Shown piece by piece: positions 1-5,868 of a stretch of 5,911 bases of DNA. Source of the DNA: Treponema sp. (GTDB lineage: Bacteria; Spirochaetota; Spirochaetia; Treponematales; Treponemataceae); assembly GCA_022510885.1 (NCBI GenBank), contig JAFLSP010000112.1, positions 1-5,911 on the forward strand. The letters are read 5' to 3'. Below the pieces are notes generated by a model. It had not been told where the DNA came from, did not search any database, and saw only the letters and a list, made by a program, of their open reading frames with translations. The translations under genes and the position numbers were made by a program. Within the stretch, counting starts at the first letter, position 1; the number at the start of each line of letters is the position of its first letter.

Positions 1-1311
1 GTGGAAAAAATCCGCGCGTTCCGCTATACTGTCCGCATGAATCTGCATGACAGGCGCTTGCGGGCGTATCAGAACATAGCGAAGTCCGACGGCGAGCGGG
101 CGAAGGACGGGGACGCGCGGGAGCGGAAGCTGAACGCGGACTTCCTCGCGCGCCTTGAGCGGGTGGACGCGGAAGCGGCGGGGAAGCGGCGCGAGCCGTA
201 CCGGGGCAGCACGATAAACGCGACGGTCACGGAGGCGATGGAGCGCGCTCCGGCGGGACACGCCGCGGAGAAGGCGCGCGCGCAGGGCGGCCTGCTCATG
301 GTGGGCGCGCGGCCGGCGGGCGAGAAGGAGAGCGTCTACCGGCGCGTGGCGAAGTTCCTGCTGCTGATTGGCGAGAACGAGGCGGCGAAAATCCTGCCGC
401 ACCTGGGCGAGGCGCAGATTGAGAAAATCGTCCCGGAGCTTGCCTCAATCCGGCAGGTTGACCCGGCGGAGGCCGAGGAGATTCTGGCGGAATTCCAGTC
501 GCTCGTGCGGCGCGCGCGGGAGGACGGCGGCGTGGAGACGGCGCGCGCCATGCTGGAAAGGGCGTTCGGCGCGGAGAAGGCGGCGGCAGTGCTGCAAAAG
601 TCCGTGCCCTTTGCCGACGGCAAGCCCTTCGAGTACCTTTCCGAGGCGGACGCGGGGCGCATCGGCGCGCTTTTGCGGGACGAGGGCGGCGCGGTGCGCG
701 CGCTTGTCCTGAGCCACGTGCCGGCAAAGACGGCGGCGGCGGTGATTACGTCGCTTCCCGACGGCGAGCGCAGGGACGTGGTGATGCGCCTGGCGAAGCT
801 CAAGACGGTCAGCCCGGACGTGGTGAAGCGCGTGGACGCGGCGATGCGCGAGAAGCTCGACGCGCTTGCGGTGGAGCAGTCCGAGGGCATCGACGGGCGC
901 GACGCGCTCACGCAGATTCTCAAGCAGCTCTCCCCCGCGGACGAGGACGCCATCCTCTCGCGCCTGTCGGAGCGGGACCCGGACCTGGGCGCGGACCTGC
1001 GTTCACGGCTCTTTACGGCGGACGACGTTTTGCGCGCCGACGAGCGGTATATACAGAACCTCCTGCGCGACATGAGCGACACCGACCTCGCCTTCCTGAT
1101 TGCGGGCAAGGACGACCCGTTCCGCGCGAAAATCCTGCGCAACGTGAGCCAGAACCGCGCGAACGCTATCCTCGACGAGGAGCAGATGCGCAAGCCCATG
1201 CGGCGCGGCGAGTGCGAGCGGGTCACGTCGCAGTTTTTCAGCACGCTGCGCCGCGCCTGGGAGGACGGCTCGCTGGTCATCATGGGGCGGGACGAGGAAA
1301 TCTATGTCTGA
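1..1311 (+). CDS. fliG: FliG-like flagellar motor switch protein, divergent (spirochaete FliG1-like)
   Basis: FliG forms the cytoplasmic torque ring of the flagellar motor, contacting FliF, FliM and the stator. Numbered from GTG at 1 (436 aa), the protein has an Arg/Glu/Ala-rich N-terminal extension (about 1-108), a FliG-N-like segment (VAKFLLLIGENEAAKILPHL, 116-135), a middle domain beginning GGVETARAMLERAFG (176-190), and a FliG-C domain from about 294 to the end with DERYIQNLLRDM (347-358), ILRNVSQNRA (378-387) and a canonical-looking YV C-terminus. FliG is usually about 330-350 aa, so the extra length is all N-terminal. The EHPQ motif of the middle domain reads EGGA (228-231), and the MFxF hinge reads LFTA (337-340). 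Spirochaetes carry two FliG paralogues, and such divergence fits the accessory FliG1 (inference). The start is uncertain: GTG sits on the window edge, and ATG at 37 (MNLHDRRLRAYQN) looks like a natural N-terminus but lacks an RBS. The stop overlaps the next gene by 8 nt. The family call is secure; the paralogue call is moderate. Confidence 0.88.
   Translation: MEKIRAFRYTVRMNLHDRRLRAYQNIAKSDGERAKDGDARERKLNADFLARLERVDAEAAGKRREPYRGSTINATVTEAMERAPAGHAAEKARAQGGLLMVGARPAGEKESVYRRVAKFLLLIGENEAAKILPHLGEAQIEKIVPELASIRQVDPAEAEEILAEFQSLVRRAREDGGVETARAMLERAFGAEKAAAVLQKSVPFADGKPFEYLSEADAGRIGALLRDEGGAVRALVLSHVPAKTAAAVITSLPDGERRDVVMRLAKLKTVSPDVVKRVDAAMREKLDALAVEQSEGIDGRDALTQILKQLSPADEDAILSRLSERDPDLGADLRSRLFTADDVLRADERYIQNLLRDMSDTDLAFLIAGKDDPFRAKILRNVSQNRANAILDEEQMRKPMRRGECERVTSQFFSTLRRAWEDGSLVIMGRDEEIYV
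2..30 (+). promoter_or_regulatory. Possible sigma-70-type promoter for fliG
   Basis: TGGAAA (2-7) is followed after exactly 17 nt by TATACT (25-30), a 5/6 match to the -10 consensus. The predicted transcription start is about 36-38, which falls on the ATG at 37. If real, it excludes GTG at 1 as the start for this transcript and implies a leaderless fliG mRNA. The same TGGAAA-N17 arrangement occurs at 4306-4334. The element lies at the window edge, so upstream promoters cannot be judged. Confidence 0.35.
1294..1300 (+). promoter_or_regulatory. Ribosome binding site for the M16C peptidase, inside the fliG end
   Basis: GAGGAAA lies within the last codons of fliG, 3 nt before the ATG at 1304 (5 nt from the GAGGA core). 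It supports this start and a coupled reading of the two genes. Confidence 0.6.
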
Positions 1312-4300
1312 GGCGAAAACGAATCTGAAAGCGGGCGGGGCGCACGGGGCGTTCCGCGTGCTGAGCGTGTTCCCGGTGGCGGACTACCACGCGACGGGCA
1401 TCCACCTGCGGCACGAGAGCGGGCTTGAGGTCTTCCACCTGCTGAACGGCGACGAGGAGAACCTCTTTGCCTTCGCGTTCCGCACGCTTAATCCCCGCGC
1501 GGACGGCGCGGCGCATATTCTGGAGCATTCCGTGCTGTGCGGCTCGGAGCGCTACCCGCTCAAAGACCCGTTCATCCGGCTTTCCGGGCAGAGCGTCAAG
1601 ACCTACCTGAACGCCATGACCTACCCCGACCGCACGGTCTTCCCCGCAAGCTCGCTGGTCAGGGCGGACTACTTCAACCTGATGGACGTGTACGGCGACG
1701 CGGTGTTCTTCCCGCGGCTCGACCCGGAGGTCTTCATGCAGGAGGCGCACCGGCTGGAGGTGGACGAAAACGGCGTGCCGTCGGTGCAGGGCGTGGTCTA
1801 CAACGAGATGAAGGGCAACTACTCGTCCTTTGAGGGCGTGGCGGCGGACGCGGCGGCGAACAGCCTGCTGAAAGGCTGCGTGTACGCGCAGGATTCCGGC
1901 GGCGACCCGCTTGCGATTCCGTCGCTCACGCACGGGGGGCTGGTCGCCTTCCATGAGCGGTGGTACCGCCCCGACAACTGCATGGTCTTCCTGTACGGCA
2001 ACATTCCCACGGAGGAGCAGCTCGACTTCTTGCAGGCGCATTTCCTTGACCGGCTCGCGGCGAAGTTCCCGGAGCGGACGACGGAGGAGGCGCGCTCGGC
2101 GCGCATCGCCTCGTTCGTGCGGGCGGTCACGCCCGAGCCAGTCACGGAGCCGCGGACGGTGTATGCCGAGGGGCCGGCGGGCGAGGAGGGCGCGGGGAGG
2201 CGCACCGTGCTGGTCAACTGGCTGTTCGGCACCTGTCCCGACGCGGAGACTTCCTATACCTACCAGGTGCTCGCGGGCATCCTGCTCAACCATGACGGCT
2301 CGCCTTTGCAGAAGGCGCTGCTGGAGAGCGGCCTGGGCGAGGACATCGCGCCGCAGACGGGGCTTGACGGCTCGCTCTACCAGTATATGCTTTCGGTCGG
2401 ACTGCGCGGCGTGAAGAAGGGCGACGAGCGGCGCGTGGAGCGCGTGGTGTTTGACACGCTTGCCGCGCTCGCGGAGCACGGCATCGCGCAGAGCGACATC
2501 GACGCGACGCTGATGAGCATGGAGTACGCGCAGTGCGAAATCAAGCGCGTGCACGGCCCCTATTCGCTGCGCCTGATGAACCGCCCGATATACGCCTGGC
2601 TGTACGGGCACGACCTGCGGCAGTCGTTCCGCCTGCGCGCCACCTTTGACCGCATTGCGGAGCATATCCGCGCGCAGGACGGCTACCTTGAGCGGCTGAT
2701 TCGCGAGCTGCTCCTGGAGAACAAACGGCGCTCGCTCGTGGTGGTCACGCCGACCAAGGCGTACACGCGCCGACGCGAGAAAGCCGAGCGGAACCTGATT
2801 GCCGCGCTGATGAAAAAGACGAGCGTCGCCGCCGTGCGCGCGGAGAACGCCGCGCTCCATGCCTTCCAGAGCAGGGAGGAGGACGATTCGTGCCTGCCGC
2901 ACCTCAAGCCCGCGGACTTCCTGCGTGATGCCGCCCCGCTCGTCGATACGATTGCGACGGACATCGACTCGATTCCCGGCACGGACGGCAAGCCGCTGCC
3001 GCTGTTCGTCAACCGCGAGCATACCAACGGCATTGTCTACGTGGACGTGGGCTTCCCGACCGACGTGCTTGCCGCCGCGGACTATCCGCTGCTGCCGCTG
3101 CTTGCCGAGAGCGTGAGCGAAGTGGGCTGGGGCGGCATGGACTGGGCGCAGGCGGCGGCGCAGGCGGCGCTGCACACGGGCGGCATTTCGGTGAGCCTGC
3201 TCGTGTCGGACACGGGCGATTCGCCGAATACCAAGCAAATCGCCGCCCGCTCCAAGGAATGGGTCAGCCGCGAGTGGCTGGTCTTCCGCGTGGGAATGCT
3301 CGAAAAGGAATGCGAAGCCGCGCTCGGTCTGCTTGCCGGCTGCATTGCGGAGACGGACTTCCGCGACACGAAGCGATTGCAGGACATCTGCAACGAACTG
3401 CGCAACGACATCGACGCGACGGTCATCCCCGACGGCCACGAGTACGTCTCGCTGCGGACAAAGCGCGCCGTCTCGCGCACCAAGGCCGTGGACGAGCTGT
3501 GGAACGGGCTGAGTCTGCTGTTCACGCTCCACAATCTGCCGAAAGACGGCGCGGGGGAGACGGCGGAGCGGCTGCGCGCGCTGTTTTCCGCGGTAAAGGC
3601 GGGCGGCGCGTTCGTGCACGTCACGGCGGAGGAGAGCGGCATCGCGCGCGTGAAGGGCTTGCTCGCGGATTTCGTGCGGCGCGCGGATGTGCGCTCGCTC
3701 AAACCGCCCGCCGCCGCGCGCGCGGAGGATTTCGTCGCGCTCACCGACCTGGGCGCGGACGGGGCAGGGGAAACGTTCGCCGTCTCGGCGCAGGTGGGGT
3801 TTGCGGCGCAGTGCACGCCGTGCTCGCCCTACGGCACGAAGGAAGCCGCGCTTGAGGAAGTCTGCGCGCACTGGCTCTCCAATACGCTGCTGTGGGAGAA
3901 ACTGCGCACGATTGGCGGCGCATACGGCGCGTTCTGCTATACCGAGCCGCTTTCCCGCTCGCTCGTGTTCAGCACCTACCGCGACCCCACGCCGCACAAG
4001 TCGGCCGACGTGTTCAACGCCTGCCTTGCCGAGTGCGCGCAGCGGGAGATGAGCGCGGAGGACGCGGAGCGCGCCGTGGTGGGCACGTACTCGGGGAACA
4101 TCCAGCCGCGCTCGCCGCACGGACGCGGGGCAACGGGACTGCTGCGCACGCTCTACGCCGTGAGCGACGAGGACCGCGAGGCGAAGGTGCGCGCCATGCT
4201 GTCCGCCACGCCGCAGGACTTGCGGGAAGCGTTCGCGCGGCTTGCGGCATTCGCGGCAGAACGCACGGCACGCGCGATAATGTGCGGAAATATCAGCAAT

Positions 4301-4333
4301 GGTACTGGAAAAAGTATCAGATTGCCTGTATAA
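1304..4333 (+). CDS. M16C family zinc metallopeptidase (PreP/falcilysin-type oligopeptidase)
   Basis: This is a 1009-aa inverzincin peptidase, which degrades short unstructured peptides inside a closed two-halved chamber. The inverted zinc motif HxxEH is HILEH (H71, E74, H75), with the distal zinc ligand in NEMK (E168), 93 residues beyond H75; spacing and surrounding residues (HILEHSVLCGSERYPLKDPF, KTYLNAMTYPDRTVFPASS) are typical of M16C. The inactive C-terminal half starts around 560 (LFVNREHTNG) and keeps the substrate-carboxylate pair in RTIGGAY (R868, Y874), which matches the Arg-x5-Tyr spacing known in PreP. The length is normal for the family (about 970-1040), so the protein looks intact and active. 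No signal peptide or membrane segment is visible, so it is probably cytoplasmic. The ATG overlaps the fliG stop in ATGTCTGA. The last 12 residues (SNGTGKSIRLPV) are encoded by AT-richer DNA that doubles as a promoter. In bacteria it probably clears peptides left by other proteases (inference). Confidence 0.95.
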   Translation: MSEAKTNLKAGGAHGAFRVLSVFPVADYHATGIHLRHESGLEVFHLLNGDEENLFAFAFRTLNPRADGAAHILEHSVLCGSERYPLKDPFIRLSGQSVKTYLNAMTYPDRTVFPASSLVRADYFNLMDVYGDAVFFPRLDPEVFMQEAHRLEVDENGVPSVQGVVYNEMKGNYSSFEGVAADAAANSLLKGCVYAQDSGGDPLAIPSLTHGGLVAFHERWYRPDNCMVFLYGNIPTEEQLDFLQAHFLDRLAAKFPERTTEEARSARIASFVRAVTPEPVTEPRTVYAEGPAGEEGAGRRTVLVNWLFGTCPDAETSYTYQVLAGILLNHDGSPLQKALLESGLGEDIAPQTGLDGSLYQYMLSVGLRGVKKGDERRVERVVFDTLAALAEHGIAQSDIDATLMSMEYAQCEIKRVHGPYSLRLMNRPIYAWLYGHDLRQSFRLRATFDRIAEHIRAQDGYLERLIRELLLENKRRSLVVVTPTKAYTRRREKAERNLIAALMKKTSVAAVRAENAALHAFQSREEDDSCLPHLKPADFLRDAAPLVDTIATDIDSIPGTDGKPLPLFVNREHTNGIVYVDVGFPTDVLAAADYPLLPLLAESVSEVGWGGMDWAQAAAQAALHTGGISVSLLVSDTGDSPNTKQIAARSKEWVSREWLVFRVGMLEKECEAALGLLAGCIAETDFRDTKRLQDICNELRNDIDATVIPDGHEYVSLRTKRAVSRTKAVDELWNGLSLLFTLHNLPKDGAGETAERLRALFSAVKAGGAFVHVTAEESGIARVKGLLADFVRRADVRSLKPPAAARAEDFVALTDLGADGAGETFAVSAQVGFAAQCTPCSPYGTKEAALEEVCAHWLSNTLLWEKLRTIGGAYGAFCYTEPLSRSLVFSTYRDPTPHKSADVFNACLAECAQREMSAEDAERAVVGTYSGNIQPRSPHGRGATGLLRTLYAVSDEDREAKVRAMLSATPQDLREAFARLAAFAAERTARAIMCGNISNGTGKSIRLPV
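3146..3169 (+). repeat. Perfect 12-bp tandem duplication in the peptidase gene
   Basis: GCGCAGGCGGCG occurs twice back to back and is exactly in phase with the codons, encoding Ala-Gln-Ala-Ala twice (residues 615-622). Copy-number change would add or remove four residues without a frameshift. It lies in the C-terminal half, ahead of HTGGIS. It may simply reflect a GC-rich, alanine-rich stretch. Confidence 0.6.
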
Positions 4334-4334
4334 T
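4306..4334 (+). promoter_or_regulatory. Sigma-70-type promoter overlapping the 3' end of the peptidase gene
   Basis: TGGAAA (4306-4311, 4/6 match to TTGACA) is separated by 17 nt from a perfect TATAAT (4329-4334). The TAA stop of the peptidase gene is positions 3-5 of this -10 box. The predicted start is near 4340-4342, leaving a leader of about 15 nt that begins just before the GGGAGGA Shine-Dalgarno of the 72-aa gene. Confidence 0.7.
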
Positions 4335-4343
4335 AGAGTGACT

Positions 4344-4350
4344 GGGAGGA
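4344..4350 (+). promoter_or_regulatory. Strong ribosome binding site for the 72-aa gene
   Basis: GGGAGGA sits 5 nt before the ATG at 4356. It decides the start in favour of 4356 over the in-frame upstream ATG at 4299, which has no good RBS and lies upstream of the promoter. Confidence 0.8.
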
Positions 4351-4355
4351 TTCGT

Positions 4356-4574
4356 ATGAACAGGAAATATAATCAGTGCGTGAATATGCTGCGTCAGCTG
4401 GTCTCCGACGTGCAGGGTGCGCCCTATCCGGGAAACGACTTCAACATGGAGCTGTATCAGATTTGGTACGAGCATATCCAGCGCGCCGCCGTGGAGACCC
4501 TCGGGTGGCTTGATGAGAACGCCCCCGAAGAAAAGACCGACTTCTCCAAGACGCTCAAGCAGTTCTTCAACTGA
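4356..4574 (+). CDS. Small acidic hypothetical protein (72 aa)
   Basis: I do not recognise this family. The product begins MNRKYNQCVNMLRQLVSDVQ, has a PYPG turn (23-26) and an aromatic-rich, probably helical stretch LYQIWYEHIQRAAVETLGWL (33-52), then an acidic tail ending KTLKQFFN. It has one cysteine (C8), no signal peptide and no membrane segment, so it is probably a small cytoplasmic helical protein. It is likely genuine because it has its own near-consensus promoter, an excellent Shine-Dalgarno, an ATG start, and amphipathic composition rather than the Arg/Ala-rich composition of out-of-frame translations in this DNA. It follows the peptidase gene by 22 nt and precedes the lipocalin-like gene by 54 nt, so some co-transcription with the latter is possible. 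Function is unknown. Confidence 0.75.
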   Translation: MNRKYNQCVNMLRQLVSDVQGAPYPGNDFNMELYQIWYEHIQRAAVETLGWLDENAPEEKTDFSKTLKQFFN

Positions 4575-4582
4575 CGTTTTGC

Positions 4583-4609
4583 TGAAGTCTTTTCGTGATG
4601 TGCCGACAA
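4583..4609 (+). promoter_or_regulatory. Candidate sigma-28 (FliA) flagellar-type promoter
   Basis: TGAAGTCT (4583-4590), an 11-nt spacer and GCCGACAA (4602-4609) match the enterobacterial sigma-28 consensus TAAAGTTT-N11-GCCGATAA at 13 of 16 positions with exact spacing. The predicted start is about 4615, just before the RBS at 4617. The alternative -10 TATAAA at 4610-4615 has no convincing -35 and would start transcription inside the RBS. Confidence 0.45.
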
Positions 4610-4616
4610 TATAAAG

Positions 4617-4624
4617 AAAGGTGG
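4617..4624 (+). promoter_or_regulatory. Ribosome binding site for the lipocalin-like gene
   Basis: AAAGGTGG is a moderate Shine-Dalgarno match, 4 nt before the ATG at 4629. Confidence 0.55.
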
Positions 4625-4628
4625 CACT

Positions 4629-5798
4629 ATGGCTAATGCGAAAAAGTATCAGCGATTCGAGCAGTATCTGTTGCGAGGAAAACTGTGCCATAACGGTTTT
4701 GAACGCTGGCGTTATTCGTTCGTCGGCATAGGCAGGACGACGGGCGAAGAACGCTCTTTTTTTATCGAATTGTATCTGGTCAATCCTGCCGTCTCCCCTA
4801 AAGAACCCGTGCTCGCGCAGAAGTCCCGCCTCTCGCTTTCTGAGGCGGACTTGCAGTACGCGCTTGCCGGAACCGATGCCGCCCAGAACGCGAGCGCGGA
4901 GATTGCCGTGCAGCCGTCGTATGCCTTGGTCAAGGCGGGCGTGTTCGGCGAGCAGGGCAAGCAGCTGAACGCCTTTTTCGCGGCGAACCAGCTGTCGTGG
5001 CAGAAAAATGAGGCCGCATTCGTCGTGGCAGACTGCGCGTTCGGCATGGAGCAGGTGCGCGGGTCAGTCCGCGTCGCGCCGTCGGAAATCCGCGAGCATC
5101 CCGAGATGCTCTGCTCAAGCGGTGTGATGGACTGGTCGCTGCGCTACGAAAAAGTCATCTCCACCGCGCCGCTCTACAGGAAAAAGGGCGCGGTCTGGAT
5201 TGTCGGCGGCGCGAAGGCGACGTTCGCGGGCACCGTGCATCTTGACGGCGAGGAATTCGTCGTCTCCTCGCGCAAGTCGTCGGGCTACATCGACCGCAGC
5301 TGGGGAAGCGCGCTCAATCCGTCCGTCCTGCACGTCTCCTCATCGAACCTGACAAGCCTCATCACGGGAAAGCCGCTCGCGTCGTCGTGCTTTGCCATGA
5401 GCGGCGAATTCGAGGGCGCGCTCAAGATGTACGTCAACCTGGAGGGCGAGGAACTGCGCATCCGCAAAGATTCGGTGTTCGACCGCATTACCGAAATCCA
5501 CGACTGCTCGCCCATGCCGCCGGACGCGGACGGCGAGAAACTGCACTGGACGGTGAGCGTGCACCGCAAGCGGCTGGTGATTGACGTGGACATTTTCTGC
5601 AAGACGGCGGAGATGTTCGTGCGCGACTACGAGGCTCCCGAGGGCGAGCGGCGGCTGCTCAAAGTGCTCGGCGGCGGCACGGGCTTTGGCGAAATCCGCA
5701 TCTACAAGAAGCGGGGCAAGGATTTGGAGCTGCTTGAGCATGCCCACGTTGCCGACGCGCTCTGCGAGTACGGGCAGGTCGAGACGGTCGGCGCGTAA
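4629..5798 (+). CDS. Tocopherol cyclase / AttH-CrtC lipocalin-like protein, function unknown
   Basis: This is a 389-aa soluble protein with no signal peptide or membrane helix. Its N-terminal motif GFERWRYSF (23-31), followed by an FFIELYLVNP strand (44-53), resembles the opening of tocopherol cyclase-like proteins. The central motif SGYIDRSWGS (218-227) resembles the GYxDHxWG or GYxEKxWG signature of the AttH/CrtC hydratase and tocopherol cyclase lipocalin-like folds. The C-terminal part (LHWTVSVHRKRLVIDVDIFC, 305-324; GGGTGFGEIRIYKK, 348-361) looks like repeated beta strands, as expected for a double-barrel calycin fold. Bacterial homologues are found without any tocopherol pathway, so the plant reaction should not be assumed; a role binding or modifying a lipid or isoprenoid is inference. 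The start is set by the RBS at 4617-4624. A sigma-28-like promoter lies immediately upstream. The first about 50 codons are AT-richer than the rest and include a T7 run. Without a profile search this family call is tentative; that it is a real gene is near certain. Confidence 0.6.
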   Translation: MANAKKYQRFEQYLLRGKLCHNGFERWRYSFVGIGRTTGEERSFFIELYLVNPAVSPKEPVLAQKSRLSLSEADLQYALAGTDAAQNASAEIAVQPSYALVKAGVFGEQGKQLNAFFAANQLSWQKNEAAFVVADCAFGMEQVRGSVRVAPSEIREHPEMLCSSGVMDWSLRYEKVISTAPLYRKKGAVWIVGGAKATFAGTVHLDGEEFVVSSRKSSGYIDRSWGSALNPSVLHVSSSNLTSLITGKPLASSCFAMSGEFEGALKMYVNLEGEELRIRKDSVFDRITEIHDCSPMPPDADGEKLHWTVSVHRKRLVIDVDIFCKTAEMFVRDYEAPEGERRLLKVLGGGTGFGEIRIYKKRGKDLELLEHAHVADALCEYGQVETVGA

Positions 5799-5810
5799 AT
5801 CCCGAAAAAT

Positions 5811-5839
5811 TTGACGATTTTCTCATTCCTTAGTATCTT
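5811..5839 (+). promoter_or_regulatory. Sigma-70-type promoter for clpB
   Basis: TTGACG (5811-5816, 5/6) and TATCTT (5834-5839, 4/6) are separated by exactly 17 nt, in the 70-nt gap between the lipocalin-like gene and clpB. The start would be near 5846, giving a leader of about 23 nt. I see no CIRCE inverted repeat and no convincing sigma-32 box in the gap, so heat-shock control is not evident from the DNA. No clear terminator for the upstream gene is visible here. Confidence 0.6.
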
Positions 5840-5853
5840 CCCAGTAGTACAAA

Positions 5854-5863
5854 AAAGGGAGGT
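5854..5863 (+). promoter_or_regulatory. Strong ribosome binding site for clpB
   Basis: AAAGGGAGGT lies 5 nt before the ATG at 5869, a near-perfect Shine-Dalgarno that fixes the start of the truncated gene. Confidence 0.75.
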
Positions 5864-5868
5864 ACGAC

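Noticed and set aside
336..1283. A 315-codon open frame on the - strand opposite fliG.
   Set aside because: Its product is Ser/Arg/Ala-rich and low-complexity with no motifs; the sense strand encodes recognisable FliG domains.
1280..4120. A 946-codon open frame on the - strand covering most of the peptidase gene.
   Set aside because: It is a by-product of GC-rich codon use: the sense gene avoids TTA, CTA and TCA, which would give antisense stops. The translation is Arg/His/Ala-rich without motifs, while the sense strand has full M16C catalytic motifs.
4299..4355. A 19-codon upstream extension of the 72-aa gene starting at ATG 4299.
   Set aside because: It has no good RBS, lies inside the peptidase gene and upstream of the predicted transcription start, whereas ATG 4356 has GGGAGGA at ideal spacing.
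4560..4580. Hairpin CAGTT-CTTC-AACTG over the stop codon of the 72-aa gene, followed by TTTT.
   Set aside because: The stem is only 5 bp with 2 G-C pairs, and the T run is short and displaced by 3 nt, so it is too weak to call an intrinsic terminator.
4622..4640. TGGCAC just before the lipocalin-like gene as a sigma-54 -24 box.
   Set aside because: No TTGC-type -12 element occurs at the required spacing, and the match overlaps the RBS and start codon.
5804..5822. Inverted repeat AAAAT/ATTTT around TTGACG after the lipocalin-like gene.
   Set aside because: The five pairs are A-T only and overlap the clpB -35 box; this is neither a credible terminator nor a clear operator.
5828..5850. TTAGTATC upstream of clpB as the half-site of a CIRCE element.
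   Set aside because: It matches only the first four bases of TTAGCACTC, and no GAGTGCTAA partner follows at the required spacing.
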